From Proteles cristata cristata (taxonomy: Eukaryota; Chordata; Mammalia; Carnivora; Hyaenidae): a DNA stretch of 64,000 bases. The notes beneath the pieces were generated by a model that did not search any database, was not told the DNA's origin, and saw nothing but the letters and a program-made list of their open reading frames with translations. The stretch spans positions 1 through 64,000 of the forward strand of contig JAESUZ010001069.1 in the NCBI GenBank assembly GCA_017311185.1, in the 5' to 3' direction. Shown here one piece after another: positions 34,944 to 46,052 of the stretch. Position 1 is the first letter of the stretch. Each line of letters opens with the position of its first letter. Made by a program: the position numbers and the translations under genes.

Positions 34944-37742
34944 CACCAGACATTTAAAATAGAATTAATACCCATTCTTCTCAAGCAATTCCAAGAAATA
35001 GAAATCAATGGAAAACTTCCAGAATCATTTTATGAAGCCAGCATCACTCTGATTCCCAAGCCAGACAGAGATCCAGCAAAAAAAGAGAACTACAGGCCAA
35101 TATCCCTGATGAATACAGATGCAAAAATCCTTAATGAGATACTTGCGAATCAAAGCCAACAGCACATAAAAAGAATTATCCACCAAGATCAAGTGGGATT
35201 CATTCCTGTGTTACAGAGCTGGTTCAATATTCACAAATCAAACAATATGAAAATCACATCAACGGGGCGCCTGGGTGGCTTAGTCGGTTAAGCGTCCGAC
35301 TTTCGCTTCGGTCATGATCTCGCGGTTAGTGGGTTCGAGCCCCGAGTCGGGCTCTGTGCTGACTGCCAGCTCAGAGCCTGGAGCCTGTTTCGGTCTGTGA
35401 CTCCCTCTCTCTCTGACCCTCCCCTGCTCATGCTGTCTCTCTCTCTCCTAGAAATAAATAAAATATTAAAAAAAAAATCACATCAACAAAAGTAAAGATA
35501 AAAAGCATTGGATCCTGTCGATAGATGCAGAAAAAGCATTTGACAAGATACAGCATCCTTTCTTAATAAAGACCCTCGAGAAAGTCGGGATAGAAGAAAC
35601 TTACTTAAACATTTTTCATAAAAGCCATCTATTAGAAGCCCTCAGCTAACATCATCCTCAATGGGGAAAAACGGAGAGCTTTCCCATGAGACCAGGAACA
35701 AGACAGGAGTGTCCACTCTCACCACTGTTGTTTAACATAGTGCTGGAAGTCCTAGCATCAGCCATCAGACAACAAAAGGAAATAAAACGCATCAGAATTG
35801 GCAAAGAAGTCAATCTCTCACTTTTCGCAGATGACATGATACTTTATACAGAACCAGGACAGACTCCACCAGAAGCCTACTAGAACTGATCCATGAATTA
35901 ATCAAAGTTGCAGGATACAAAATAAACGTACAGAAATCGGTTGCATTTTTATACGCCAATAATGAAGCAACAGAAAGAGAAATCAAGAAACTGATCCCAT
36001 TCACAATTGCACAAAAAACCATAAAATACCTCGGAATAAACCTAACCAAGGATACAAGAGATCTGTAGGATGAAAACTATAGAAAGCTTATGAAGGAAAT
36101 TGAAGAAGACACAAAGAAATGGAAAAATATTCCATGCTCATGGATTGGAAGAATAAATATAGTTAAAATGTCATTACTACCCAAAGCAATCTACACATTC
36201 AATGCAATCCCAGTCAAAATTTCACCAGCATTCTTCTCAAAACTAGAACTATCCTAAAATTTGTATGGAACCACAAAAGACCCCCAATAGCCAAAGTAAT
36301 ATTGAAGAAGAAAACCAAAACTGGAGGCATCACCATCCCAGACTTTATCCTCTACTACAAAGCTGTCATCATCAAGACAGTATGATATTGGCACAAAAAC
36401 AGACACATAGACCAATGGAACAGAATGTAGAACTGAGATTTGGGCCCAAAAATGTACAGCCAACTAATCTTTAACAAAGCAGGAAGGAGTATTCAATAGA
36501 AAAAAGACAGCCTCTTCAACAAATCGTGCTGGAAAAACTAGACAGCAACATGCAGAATGAAACTGGATCATTTTCTCACACCATATACAAAAATAAACTC
36601 AAAATGGATAAAGGACCTGAATGTAAGACAGGAAACTATCAAAACCCTAGAGGAGAAAGCAGGAAACAACCTCCTTGACCTCCACCGCAGCAACTTCTTA
36701 CTTGACACATCCCCAAAAGCAAGGAAATCAAGAGCAAAAATAAATTATTGGGACCTCATCAAGATTAAAAGCTTCTGCAAGGCAAAGGAGACAATACTTA
36801 AAACTAATAGGCAACCAACAGAATGGGATAAGATAGGTGCAAATGACATATCAGATAAAGGGTAATATCCAAAATCTATAAGGAACTCACCAAACTCCAC
36901 ACCCGAAAAACAAACAACCAAGTGAAGAAATGGGCAGAAAAGATGAACAGACACTTCTCCAAAGAGGACATCCAGATGGCCAACAGACACATGAAATGAT
37001 GCTCAGCATCCCTCCTCATCAGGGAAATCAAAACCACACTGAGATACCACCTCATGCCAGTCAGAGTGGCTCAAATGAGCAAATCAAAGGACTCTAGATG
37101 CTGGCGAGGATGTGGAGAAACGGGCACCCTCCTACACTGTTGGTGGGAATGTAAACTGATGCAGCCCCTCTGGAAAACAGTGTGGAGATTCCTCAAAAAA
37201 TTAACAATAGAACTCCCCTATGACCCAGCGATAGCACTGCTAGGAATTTACCCAAGGGATATAGGAGTGCTGATGCATAGGAGCACATGTACCCCAATGT
37301 TCATAGCAGCACTCTCAACAATAGCCAAAACATGGAAAGAGCCTAAGTATCCATCAATGGACGAATGGATCAAGATGTGGTATCTCTATATGATGGAATA
37401 CTACATGGCAATGATAAAGAATGAAATCTGGCCATGTGTAGCAACATGGATGGACTTTGAGGGTGTTATGCTGAGCGAAATAAGTCAGGCAGACAAGGAC
37501 AGGTACCATATATTTGCATGTATAGGAGGATTAGGAGGAACTTAACGGAGGACCATGAAGGAGAAGAAGGGGGAAAATAGTGGGGGAGAGGGAGAGAGGC
37601 AAACCATGAGAGATTCTTGAATGCTAAGAACAAACTGAGGGCAGATGGGGGTGATGGGTATGGAGGAGGGCACTTGTGTTATGTGGAAACCAACTTGACT
37701 ATAAACTATTAAAAAAGAAAAAAAATTAAAAATTAAAAAGAA
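34944..37742 (+). pseudogene. L1 ORF2 C-terminal part (reverse transcriptase onward) and 3'UTR, forward half
   Basis: It begins at ACCAGACATTTAAAATAG, inside ORF2. Reverse transcriptase sequence follows ([20 protein letters not shown] at 35091, the catalytic FADD within [11 protein letters not shown] at about 35820), then the region after it and the C-terminal part ([20 protein letters not shown] near 37102, [20 protein letters not shown] near 37394). The catalytic FADD is kept, but the reading frame is broken by indels and a nested SINE. The 3'UTR ends at 'ccaacttgactataaactatt' plus an A-rich tail at 37710-37742. Confidence 0.9.
35264..35474 (+). mobile_element. CAN-SINE, TGCC variant, nested in L1 ORF2
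   Basis: A complete SINE with a perfect 13-bp target duplication AAATCACATCAAC (35251-35263 and 35475-35487). It interrupts the L1 reverse transcriptase region, so it is younger than that L1. It has the linked features GACTGCCAGCTCAGAG and CCTAGAAATAAATAAA. Confidence 0.97.
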
Positions 37743-39476
37743 TAGAAATGTTTGTTCTTCAAATGATATCATCAAAAAAGTAAGACAACCCAAAGAATAA
37801 GCAAATAATTTTACAAATCAAAATGAGAAAAAAATAAGTCCATAATTTGGCCTGTTGTGATAAGTGTCCCAGAAATAAAGTAGAGATAGAATTGAGACTG
37901 CCATTTTAGACATACTTATCAACCAATACATTTCTCGTAAAGGAGGATTTGATCTGAATACAATATCACTCTTCTTTCTCTTTCAGTTTAATTAACACTA
38001 AAGGTACCACATCATGAAAGACAAGAGAGGCAAGTGGTCCTAGAAGGAACTGATCAACACAGACAAATACTAGAGAGGGTTTAGGTAAGATTACGTTCTT
38101 AGAAAAAATCCATGATTTTTGGCAAGTTGAGAGTATTAACAAGAGCAATTTCTGTGTGATACTGAAACAAAAATTAAATTAAATAAATATTAAGGAGATG
38201 AGGAAGAGTAATCAATACTCACAAAGTTTGTGAAGGAAAAAATAAATAGAGGCAGTCTCTTGAAGGGATATGAAGTAAACATGTATTTGAAGGGGGGATA
38301 CTTCAGAACTGTCCTACAATTTGAGGGACATTATTCATCAGTTAAGCTCTGGGGAGTCTGCAGTGGAAAGCTATCCATCTGGTTGGCTGCCCTAAGATTA
38401 GTGTTGAATGTGTCTACTCCCTGAAATTACTTGGCTAACCCCTAGGGCACTAGAGGCCTTATTTCAATTTAAAAAAACAAAACATCACACCCTGGAGGAT
38501 GGTTAGAATAGAGTGGGGAGGGCTGATAGAGCAGCACACCAAACCAGGGCATCCCCAGGATCTAATTTATTCTAAAATCCCACACTACAGGGATGACAAA
38601 CAAATTTACAGATCTCCACTGAACAACAAATAGCTGAACAAGACAGCTGTAGCCAGGAGAGCAGAAGCCGCTAAAGAAAGCACTGTCAGTGTGAAAGCCT
38701 CTTCAAAGATCCTCCTGAAGTAGTAAGGAAACCAACTAATAATCTATATCCTGAGAGGTGAGGGGGTATCCCACTTTCCAGTAATTCTGTCCTGAATCTA
38801 AATTTGATTAGTATATGCCTTCCACTACCATGACTGGCTTTCCTTATTTGATCTTCACAACTACTAGTACCTCCCTTCTCACAAGCTCTTCACATTTGTA
38901 GAGACTAAAGTCTATGATCTGAAAATAGGAGAGTAATGAGATAGAGCTCTAAGATGATGGGACTTTACAGTCAGAAGACCATGAAACTACTTTTTAACTT
39001 ACCTCTCAAAGGAAGAACTAAGAATTGGATGGATTCCTCCTGCACATACTACACTGCATAAAGGAGAGGGTGAGGCAAGAGTGAGAAAATGCTATGAAAA
39101 CTCCTGCAATTTTGAGTGTAGCATTTCTTTGCTTGGGCATTCAAAAACCTGGTTCCTATAGATCCTTAGTTTCTCAATGTCTAGAACTCCCACAAAGTTA
39201 TTTTGGTCAATCTGTTGCTTGATTAGTGATCTGTGTTAGAACAAGGACCTAGAGCTTCCTAGCTCACCATTTTGCTGACATCAGTCTCTCAGGTACACTT
39301 TTGATACAATTACTTGAAAAGTTCTCCAAAAATTAAACCATTAACAAAACCAAGAATATAAAATCCTATGAATAGGATCAACAGTGAAAGTAAGCCATAA
39401 AATTGCTTTTTAAAAAAGTCTAAATATACGTGCTATATTTTCATTTTGTACCATATAGAAATATAGTAGCTGTTAA
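37743..39476. other. Unassigned intergenic DNA
   Basis: No gene seen. About 38540-38780 has a diverged counterpart at 49590-49800 (see that entry). The rest resembles nothing I recognise. Confidence 0.45.
38540..38780 (+). repeat. Segment with diverged counterpart at 49.6-49.8 kb
   Basis: Shared words in the same order: 'ttattctaaaatccca' with 'ttctattccaaatccca', 'acagatctccactgaacaacaaa' with 'acagatctgccctgagcaataaa', 'agccaggagag' in both, and CCTCCTGAAGTAGTAAGGAA with CCTCCTGCAGTAGTAAGTAA. It could be a dispersed repeat family or an old local duplication. Confidence 0.5.
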
Positions 39477-39489
39477 AAGTTTGTTGCCA

Positions 39490-39627
39490 TGGGGAGCCTA
39501 GGTGGCTCAGTTGGTTAAGCGTCCGATTTCAGCTCAGGTCATGATCTCACAGTTCATGAATTCGAGCCCTGAGTCAAGCTCTCTGCTAACAGCTCAGAGC
39601 CTGAGACTACTTCAGATTCTGTATCTG

Positions 39628-39667
<40 letters not shown>

Positions 39668-39718
39668 CTGCTCTGTCTCTCTCTCTTTCTCAAAAATAAA
39701 TAAATATTTTAAAAATTG
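39490..39718 (+). mobile_element. CAN-SINE, subtype without TGCC
   Basis: The head GGGGAGCCTAGGTGGCTCAG is followed by TTCGAGCCC, an 'aacagctcagagcctgag' body, a long CT tract and CTCAAAAATAAATAAATATT. Exact 13-bp duplications AAGTTTGTTGCCA flank it (39477-39489 and 39719-39731). Confidence 0.97.
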
Positions 39719-39874
39719 AAGTTTGTTGCCACTTGTCTCTCCTTCTATCTTTTGTTAATAACATAGGGGATTTAAAAATACAGCTCTAGTTATGTCTTTA
39801 ACATTCCTTTCATAATCAAAAAAGGAAACAAATGCTATTCTATAGGGTACTAATCTATTGGCCAAGATTATATG

Positions 39875-40060
39875 GAAGGAGTTCTGGATTTGAATGCATA
39901 ACATTAAAATTAAAATTTTGCTATAGCTTTGACATTTATTAGTGATTTGGATACATGGATCTCATCCAGACAAACCATTCAACCTGTTTTCTCAGCTGTA
40001 TGATAAAGATTAAATGAAGTGCTTTATGTCAGAAATTATTCTCCAACAAAGCACTCAAAA
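39875..40060 (+). repeat. MIR-like remnant
   Basis: 'gagttctggatttgaatgcat', 'gacatttattagtgatttgg' and 'cctgttttctcagctgtatgataaagattaaatgaagtgc' follow the MIR order with strong divergence. Confidence 0.5.
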
Positions 40061-40154
40061 AGCCTGGCCAGAGTTCTAACTGCGACCACATATTCTCTTC
40101 CTGAAATCCCCAAGAATGGAGACATCACCTCTACTCCCTAGTTTTACTTACTTG

Positions 40155-40515
40155 TTATGGATCAGTTATATGCTTCAGTGAAATCCTTATCTCTAGCACC
40201 TCAGAATTAAGTTTTGCAGAAAAAGTCTTTAAAGAGGTAATTAAGTTAAAATGAAATCTTGACCATGGGCCCTAATCCAATGTGACAAGTGTCCTTAAGA
40301 AGAAGAAATCTGGGCACAGATGTGCATTTATAAACAATAGACAATGTGAAGACATCAGAAGAAGATGGCCATCTATATGCCAAAGAGAGAGGACTTAGAA
40401 GAAACCAGGACTGCCAACACCTTGTTTTTGGACTTATAGCCCACAAAACTGTGAGAAGTTTTGTTAAGTCACCTAGTCTGTGATATTTTGATTGGCAACC
40501 ACTGAAAGCTAGAAC
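40155..40515 (+). mobile_element. MLT1-like solitary LTR (ancient ERVL-MaLR type)
   Basis: The run 'ctagcacctcagaatt', 'tctttaaagaggtaattaagttaaaatgaa', 'gggccctaatccaatgtgacaagtgtccttaagaagaagaa', 'gaagatggccatctatatgccaaagagagaggacttagaagaaacc' and 'aactgtgagaagttttgttaagtcacctagtctgtg' fits the MLT1 LTR group. No internal retroviral coding sequence is present. It sits about 350 bp upstream of OR56B4. Confidence 0.7.
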
Positions 40516-40807
40516 AGTCCTGATATGTTTGTCTCTTTATAATGTATCTGTCTCCCACATTATGTTCATGTCACCAGCATATAAAAATATATGCAGGATT
40601 TTAGGCACATAGAATCAGCAAATCATTACTTGTATTATATTAAATCTTTATCTTATTATCTACACTGGACCTTCTTTTATTCTTAGGTAAGCTTTTCCAA
40701 GAGTCTCAAAGGGATAAAGGATGCATTATATTTAACAGAACTGAATTAATATAGTGAGTTTTATACATGTACAGAATTTTTAACCTTCAGCTAAGCTAAC
40801 CACAGAC

Positions 40808-40832
40808 TATTCTTGCTTCCATTAATCCATAG
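40808..40832 (+). promoter_or_regulatory. Possible 3' splice site upstream of the OR56B4 start
   Basis: A pyrimidine-rich run TTCTTGCTTCCATTAATCCATAG ends in AG at 40832, 30 bases before the ATG at 40863. This suits an OR gene in which a 5' noncoding exon is joined to the single coding exon. Confidence 0.35.
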
Positions 40833-40862
40833 GCAGATGCAGAGAAGAAGACATCCCATGAT

Positions 40863-41828
40863 ATGGATACCACCCTGAGTATAATCAATAGCTCAAGGTT
40901 GCAAGTGTCTGAGTTCATCCTGATGGGGCTCCCAGGCATTCATGAGTGGCAGCACTGGCTCTCCCTTCCCCTGGCTCTGCTCTACATCTTAGCTCTTGGC
41001 GCCAACATCCTCATCTTGACCACCATCCAACATGAGCCTTCCCTGCACCAGCCCATGTATCAATTCCTTGGCATCTTGGCTCTTGTGGACATTGGCCTGG
41101 CTACCACCATCATGCCCAAGATTCTGGCCATTCTCTGGTTTGATGCCAAGGCCATCAGCCTCCCTGAATGTTTTGCTCAGATCTATGCCATCCACACTTT
41201 CATGGCCATGGAGTCAGGCATCTTCCTCTGCATGGCTGTGGATAGATACGTAGCCATTTGCCACCCCCTTCAGTATCCCTCCATAGTCAATGAGGCTTTT
41301 GTGATCAAAGCTAGCCTGTCCATGGTGCTCAGGAATGGCCTGCTGACCATCCCAGTACCCATACTGGCTGCCCAGCGACACTACTGTTCCAGAAATGAAA
41401 TTGACCACTGTCTGTGCTCTAATTTGGGAGTCACTAGTCTGGCCTGTGATGACATCACTATTAACAGATTTTATCAGTTGATCTTGGCATGGGTTATTAT
41501 TGGGGGTGACATGGGTCTGGTCTTTGCTTCCTATGCTTTGATTGTTCGCTCAGTGCTGAGGCTGAACTCTGCTGAAGCAACATCAAAAGCAATGAGTACC
41601 TGCAGCTCCCATCTCATCCTCATTGTCTTTTTCTACACAGCCATTATTGTGCTGTCTGTCACTCACCTGGTGGGAAGAAAGGTCCCCATCATCCCTGTTC
41701 TCTTCAATGTGCTGCATAATGTTATGCCCCCAGCCTTTAACCCCATGGTGTATGCCCTCCGGACCCAGGAGCTGAGAGTGGGCTTCCAGAAGGTACTTGG
41801 TTTGGGTGAGAATGTGTCCAGGAAGTGA
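40863..41828 (+). CDS. OR56B4: Olfactory receptor 56B4-like, intact class I odorant receptor
   Basis: A 321-codon frame, within the usual 310-325 range. Landmarks: N-glycosylation site NSS at 9-11, GAN in TM1 (46-48), [12 protein letters not shown] at 61-72, Cys103 in TM3 with Cys185 in loop 2 as the likely disulfide, [17 protein letters not shown] at 124-140, the long class I loop 2 with [15 protein letters not shown] (175-189), [16 protein letters not shown] at 242-257 and [15 protein letters not shown] at 290-304. It matches OR56B4 as I know it along the whole length; the close relative OR56B1 is less likely. It should work as an odorant GPCR in olfactory cilia. The TM7 motif has Phe (PAFNP) where most receptors have Leu, probably a neutral change. 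The upstream ATG at 40858 is out of frame. Confidence 0.95.
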   Translation: MDTTLSIINSSRLQVSEFILMGLPGIHEWQHWLSLPLALLYILALGANILILTTIQHEPSLHQPMYQFLGILALVDIGLATTIMPKILAILWFDAKAISLPECFAQIYAIHTFMAMESGIFLCMAVDRYVAICHPLQYPSIVNEAFVIKASLSMVLRNGLLTIPVPILAAQRHYCSRNEIDHCLCSNLGVTSLACDDITINRFYQLILAWVIIGGDMGLVFASYALIVRSVLRLNSAEATSKAMSTCSSHLILIVFFYTAIIVLSVTHLVGRKVPIIPVLFNVLHNVMPPAFNPMVYALRTQELRVGFQKVLGLGENVSRK

Positions 41829-41861
41829 ACTAACTTTCGATGGCAGAATTTTACAATTGGT

Positions 41862-41960
41862 ATTACAGAAAGAGCACAGGCTTTGGAGCACAACAGCCCT
41901 AGGTTAAATTTCCATGTCTCCCAATTGCTAGGAATATTGATTCAAATTAATTAACCTCTT
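41862..41960 (+). repeat. MIR remnant just downstream of OR56B4
   Basis: 'cagaaagagcacaggctttggagcacaacagccctaggttaaatttccatgtctcccaattgctagg ... attaattaacctctt' follows the MIR 5' half closely. It may be part of the receptor's 3'UTR. Confidence 0.7.
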
Positions 41961-41966
41961 TTGTAC

Positions 41967-42182
41967 AGCACATACTATGTGCCAGACACTGTTCTAAGCA
42001 TTTCTCAAATATTTACTCATACAATTGCATAACAACCATCTGAAACATGTACAATTGTTACTTACACATTCTGCAGGTGAGGCAAAAAAGTTAGTAAACT
42101 TGACCCAGGTCAAATAGGAAGGAAGTTGCAGAGTGAGCTTAGAATCCAAACATTCAGGCACCAGTCTCTGTTCTTAACCTTT
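41967..42182 (+). repeat. MIRb-class repeat fragment
   Basis: 'cacatactatgtgccagacactgttctaagcatttctcaaatatttactcatacaattgcataacaaccatctgaaacatgtacaattgtta', 'caggtgaggcaaaaaagttagtaaacttgacccaggtcaaatagg' and 'cagagtgagcttagaatccaaacattcaggcaccag' give the usual order of a MIR-type repeat. Confidence 0.7.
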
Positions 42183-43874
42183 ACCCTTTTCTCTATATTC
42201 AACCTTGTTACTAACTTTTTAAAACATAAATTAAGATGACGTTAAAAAGGAATGATATCCAAGTGAAATTATAAATTTCTTGCCTTTTGATAAAAGAAAT
42301 ACAACTTAAATTTGGCAGCAATTTTCCTGTCAAATAGTAAACACAGCACTTTTTAAATCTTCCATAGTCACTCTAAAGGAAACCTGTTAGCTTTAAGAAT
42401 GTAGATCAAGATTTTGACAGTAATTATTTTGTTACTTATAAAGTTTTTACCACCTCTTGAGTTTATTTGCATTAGAGCCTAAAGAGGAATATTCCAACTA
42501 CATTTTGTTAACATTCAACACTACTTGGATTTCTCTAATGAATTCAGAAAATCCTAATGATATCCAATGGTTCAGTGAAAGTATAATGGTCGCCAAAAAT
42601 ATCTAAAGAGGATTTTTTCATGTAGAAGAAATAGTATATGTTTGGGAACAAAAAGAAGGGAAAGTTGGTCTAATTTTTTAAATTTATTTATATTCCAGAG
42701 TATAGATTGATAAGGGTGGAAGTTTGGCTCCAAGATAACACGTGGATGTGACATTCCCGACTCAATCACATGGCATTACAGCAGACTTTGCAAAGAGAAG
42801 CCTAACTTGTGCCAGTAAATTTGGAAGCTAAATGTGACAGCATTAGGCCATTAATCCTCAAGGAACTGAATCATCTTTCCATTGACAGAGTGAGTTAGAT
42901 AGAGTTTTATTATATCTAATGTCAAGGAAGAATTGGACCATGTGCTTTCACATGTTGTTAACTGTGATTCCAAACACCAGTGACACTACTGTTTCAAAAA
43001 CAAAAGTACTGACAACTGATAAACAGTAGTGCACTAATGTATGGGTCAAAGCCTGTTACTCCTTCCACAAGAGGTTGGACCAAGTCCCTGAGATCCTTTG
43101 ACATATCAAGGAGAAAAAAAAAAGCCCCCCCAAAAAGATACCAGAATCTCCTATAATCTGACCATCCAAAGAATTGGATCCATTTCTATTAATGGCTGAT
43201 AGGATCACTGAAGCAAAGTCTCCCACTGAGAACAAGTAGAAATCATGGACAAACATATTTAAATGGTTATAGAGATTGGAAAACTAACAAATCAGTAAAA
43301 ATTATGAGAGACTCAGAAAGACTTCCTTTCAGCTCCAATGTATAAAGTTTAGAGATTGTCATTCCCATCCTTACATCAAAAAAAAGTGGCACAGACTGAA
43401 AATCAACCACTTTCCCTGGACCCACGAGAGAACTGAGGAGACAGGGATAATTATTTCTTAGTGTCAGAGAGATATTCTTCCTCTAGGTGGGAAATGGCTC
43501 TAATAAAGTTTCTTCCTCTGGAGATGAGGCCTTTATCATGGAGAATGCTCTGGGATTATTTCACAATGTTAACTTTTTCCCTCCTCCTGCCAAAGCCATG
43601 GGTCCCTCTTGGATCTGTACTGTGAGAATCTGCTGGATATCAAGTGTGGGGCCTCCCTAAGACTGTAGCCCCCAAATAGTTCTCATTTTCATACTAAACT
43701 ACATTCATACTTCTGCACTGTGTCAAAATTTCATGTCTTTCTACCAGTTTGTGACTCCAGCAGCTTCTACTATAAGTAACCAGATTCTCTGTGTTTTCCT
43801 ATCTCTCCAAATTTTGGGATAGCATTTTGCCCTGCAACAATCAATTCCCTGATGGGTTCAGGAAAAGTTATTAG
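42183..43874. other. Unassigned intergenic DNA
   Basis: No gene or repeat recognised. Short frames (42572-42769 minus, 43056-43256 minus) lack motifs. Confidence 0.45.
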
Positions 43875-43884
43875 TATTCCTTTT

Positions 43885-44113
43885 CTTCTTTTCTTTTTCT
43901 AAAAAATTGTTTTAATGTTTTATTTATTTCTGAGAGAGAGAGAGATAGCGTGAGCAGGGGAGGGTCAGAGAGGGAGACAGAATCTGAAACACGTTCCAGG
44001 CTCTGAGCTAGCTGTCAGCACAGAGCCTGACGTGGGGCTCGAACCCACGAACCGTGAGATCATGAACTGAGCTAAAGTCGGACACAACTGACTGAGCCAC
44101 CCAGACGTCCCAC
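43885..44113 (-). mobile_element. CAN-SINE, minus strand
   Basis: T/A-rich start, ATTTATTTCTGAGAGAGAG, GA tract, then the complement of the body and head (CTGAGCCACCCAGACGTCCC). The 10-bp word TATTCCTTTT flanks it at 43875 and 44114. Confidence 0.95.
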
Positions 44114-44123
44114 TATTCCTTTT

Positions 44124-44914
44124 TTTCCTGATTTTTCTTCTTGTAAGGACAAGAATGAAGACTTTTAAGTTCTTTACACATCAGAAGTCCCAGTATTGGG
44201 TTAATATCTAAAGTACAAAAGAAATATCCATAAGTCTACACTAATATAAATAGATGCTTTAATAAATATATGAATGGAAGATAATAGACAAATCTTCCAT
44301 GTAAAAACTTTCCAAATAATTTATGTATATACACCATCCTTAAATAGCTGAAACATAATTCCTCACTTCTTAAGTGCACAGCTCCTTACTTCTCTCCCAA
44401 GAATACAGTACAGGAAGTGGGAGAAAGAATAAGTTCACAAATGAAGAAACCCAACAAACACTATGTCAGCTAGGTGATCACATTTACATCAATAATGATA
44501 AATCGTGTGCATAATAAGTATCTTTGATATGATATGATGAGAGGAGACTTTACCTCTCTGGTATTTTGCCAGAAACACATAACCCTGGTCTAATTACAAG
44601 AAAAGTATCAAAGCAAAAGGACTGTATGGAGACCTGACAGCTGATTGCAATGTTGTGTCCTGATGGAATCCTGGAACATAAAAAAGACATTAGGTAAATT
44701 TTTAAACATCTGTATAATGTATGTACTTTAGTTAATAATATTGTATCAGGATTGGTTAATTAAAGGTAACAAGTGCACTGTACCAAAGAAATCAATAATA
44801 GAGAAGCTGGGAATAGGATATGTGGGAATTCTCTACACTATCTTCACAACACTATTCTAAAAATCTAAGACCATTTTACAATAAAAAGTCCATTTTTCAT
44901 TTGCAATTTTCTAT
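44124..44914. other. Unassigned intergenic DNA
   Basis: AT-rich, no gene or repeat recognised. Confidence 0.45.
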
Positions 44915-45550
44915 CTTTTTGATTAGGTCATCCTAGTTGGTGTGAAGTGGTATTCCACTGTAGTTTTGATTTGCCCTTCCTGATAGCTAGTGATGTTGAA
45001 CATGTATGTGTTCACATGCATATTGGCCACATGTATATCTTCTTTTGAGTAATGTCCATTCAGATCCTTTGTCCATTTTTAAACTGGGTTTTTAGTTGGG
45101 TTGTTTGTCCTCTTATTGTTGAGTTATAGTAGTTCTTTGAATATTCTATATAAAAGCTTATCAGAGATAGGATTTGCATATATGTTCTCTTATTCTGTGG
45201 GTTGTCTTTTTAATGTATTGATGCTATTCTTTGAGGCAGAGATGTTTTTAATTTTGATGACACCTAATTCATATATTTTCTGTGTTGCTTGTGCTTTTGG
45301 TCTCATAGGTTTTGTCTAATGTCAATGTCATAAAGATTTTTTCCTCAATTATCATCTAAGGGTTTTAGAGTTTTAGTTCTTACAATTAAGCCTATGATTC
45401 ATTTTAACTTTTATATATGATGCGTGAGGAAAATGTCCACCTTCATCTTTCTGCATGTGGATATCCAATTATCCCAGCACCATTTGTTGAAAAGACTATT
45501 CTTCCCATCAAATTGACTTTGTAACTTTGTAAAAACCAGTTAATCATGTA
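44915..45550 (-). mobile_element. Old L1M ORF2 fragment, minus strand
   Basis: 'ttttgattaggtcatcctagttggtgtgaagtggtattcc', 'tgtccattcagatcctttgtccatttttaaactggg', 'gttctcttattctgtgggttgtctttttaatg' and 'ctgcatgtggatatccaattatcccagcaccatttgttgaaaagactattcttcc' follow the reversed C-terminal part of L1 ORF2. Homology stops abruptly just before the fold-back repeat at 45557. Confidence 0.88.
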
Positions 45551-45556
45551 GTTAAT

Positions 45557-45748
45557 CAGTCCCTTTCTCCCTTCTTGTCTCTGCAACATGTGTCTCTATG
45601 CCGCTCAGCCATGTGGTAACTCTAGTTGTAAAGGTCCTATGTCTTCAGGGTCCTATGCCTCAGCATAGGACCTTTACAACTGGAGTTATCACATGACTGA
45701 GCGGCACAGAGACACATGTTGCAGAGATAAGAAGGGAGAAAGGGACTG
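45557..45748. repeat. Fold-back: 85-bp inverted repeat with 22-bp spacer
   Basis: The left arm 45557-45641 and right arm 45664-45748 are reverse complements at 80 of 85 positions by my count; all five differences are transitions. The 22-bp centre contains a smaller hairpin (GGTCCTATGC at 45649 with GCATAGGACC at 45663). No matching longer element, coding frame or target duplication is visible. It might be a small fold-back transposon, a template-switch inversion, or a hairpin RNA source. Confidence 0.93.
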
Positions 45749-46016
45749 AGATCTACATGCCCATTTTTTCCTCCTTTACATCAATCACTAATATTAAGAC
45801 ACCCTTACTCTGGAAATTAAGTGAACCGTGAACAGAAGCCAGGAGTGTTACAACCATGTACTGGCTTGCAAAAGGCACAAAACATCAAAAAGAAGAAACA
45901 TGTGCCTCCCTAACATTAGTCAACTACCAATTAGGGTTGTGTTTAGCTGTATAAGACCCACTAGATTATAGTGGCTTAACCAAATTGGAGTTTATCTCAT
46001 TACACACACACACAGA

Positions 46017-46052
<36 letters not shown>

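Larger units (their letters stand above)
30876..37742 (+). mobile_element. LINE-1 with inverted 5' half (twin-priming type inversion)
   Basis: Two L1 pieces abut at about 34944. The left piece (30876-34943) is in reverse orientation and runs from the middle of ORF2 back to the L1 5' end. The right piece (34944-37742) is forward and runs from the middle of ORF2 to the A-rich 3' end. In L1 coordinates the inner break points lie only about 118 bp apart, judged against the intact copy at 56.3-62.8 kb (58961 and about 59080 there). This is the product expected when a second primer invades the L1 RNA during target-primed reverse transcription. Unusually, the inverted part reaches the L1 5' end. Only AAAAGAA is shared by the two outer flanks, so a target duplication is not proven. 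A SINE is nested at 35264-35474. Confidence 0.85.

Noticed and set aside
37054..37545. 163-codon plus-strand frame that might look like a host gene
   Set aside because: It is the C-terminal part of L1 ORF2, including its Cys-rich motif; the same text recurs near 56.5-57.2 kb on the minus strand.
41583..41891. 102-codon minus-strand frame at the end of OR56B4
   Set aside because: Antisense shadow of the receptor coding sequence.
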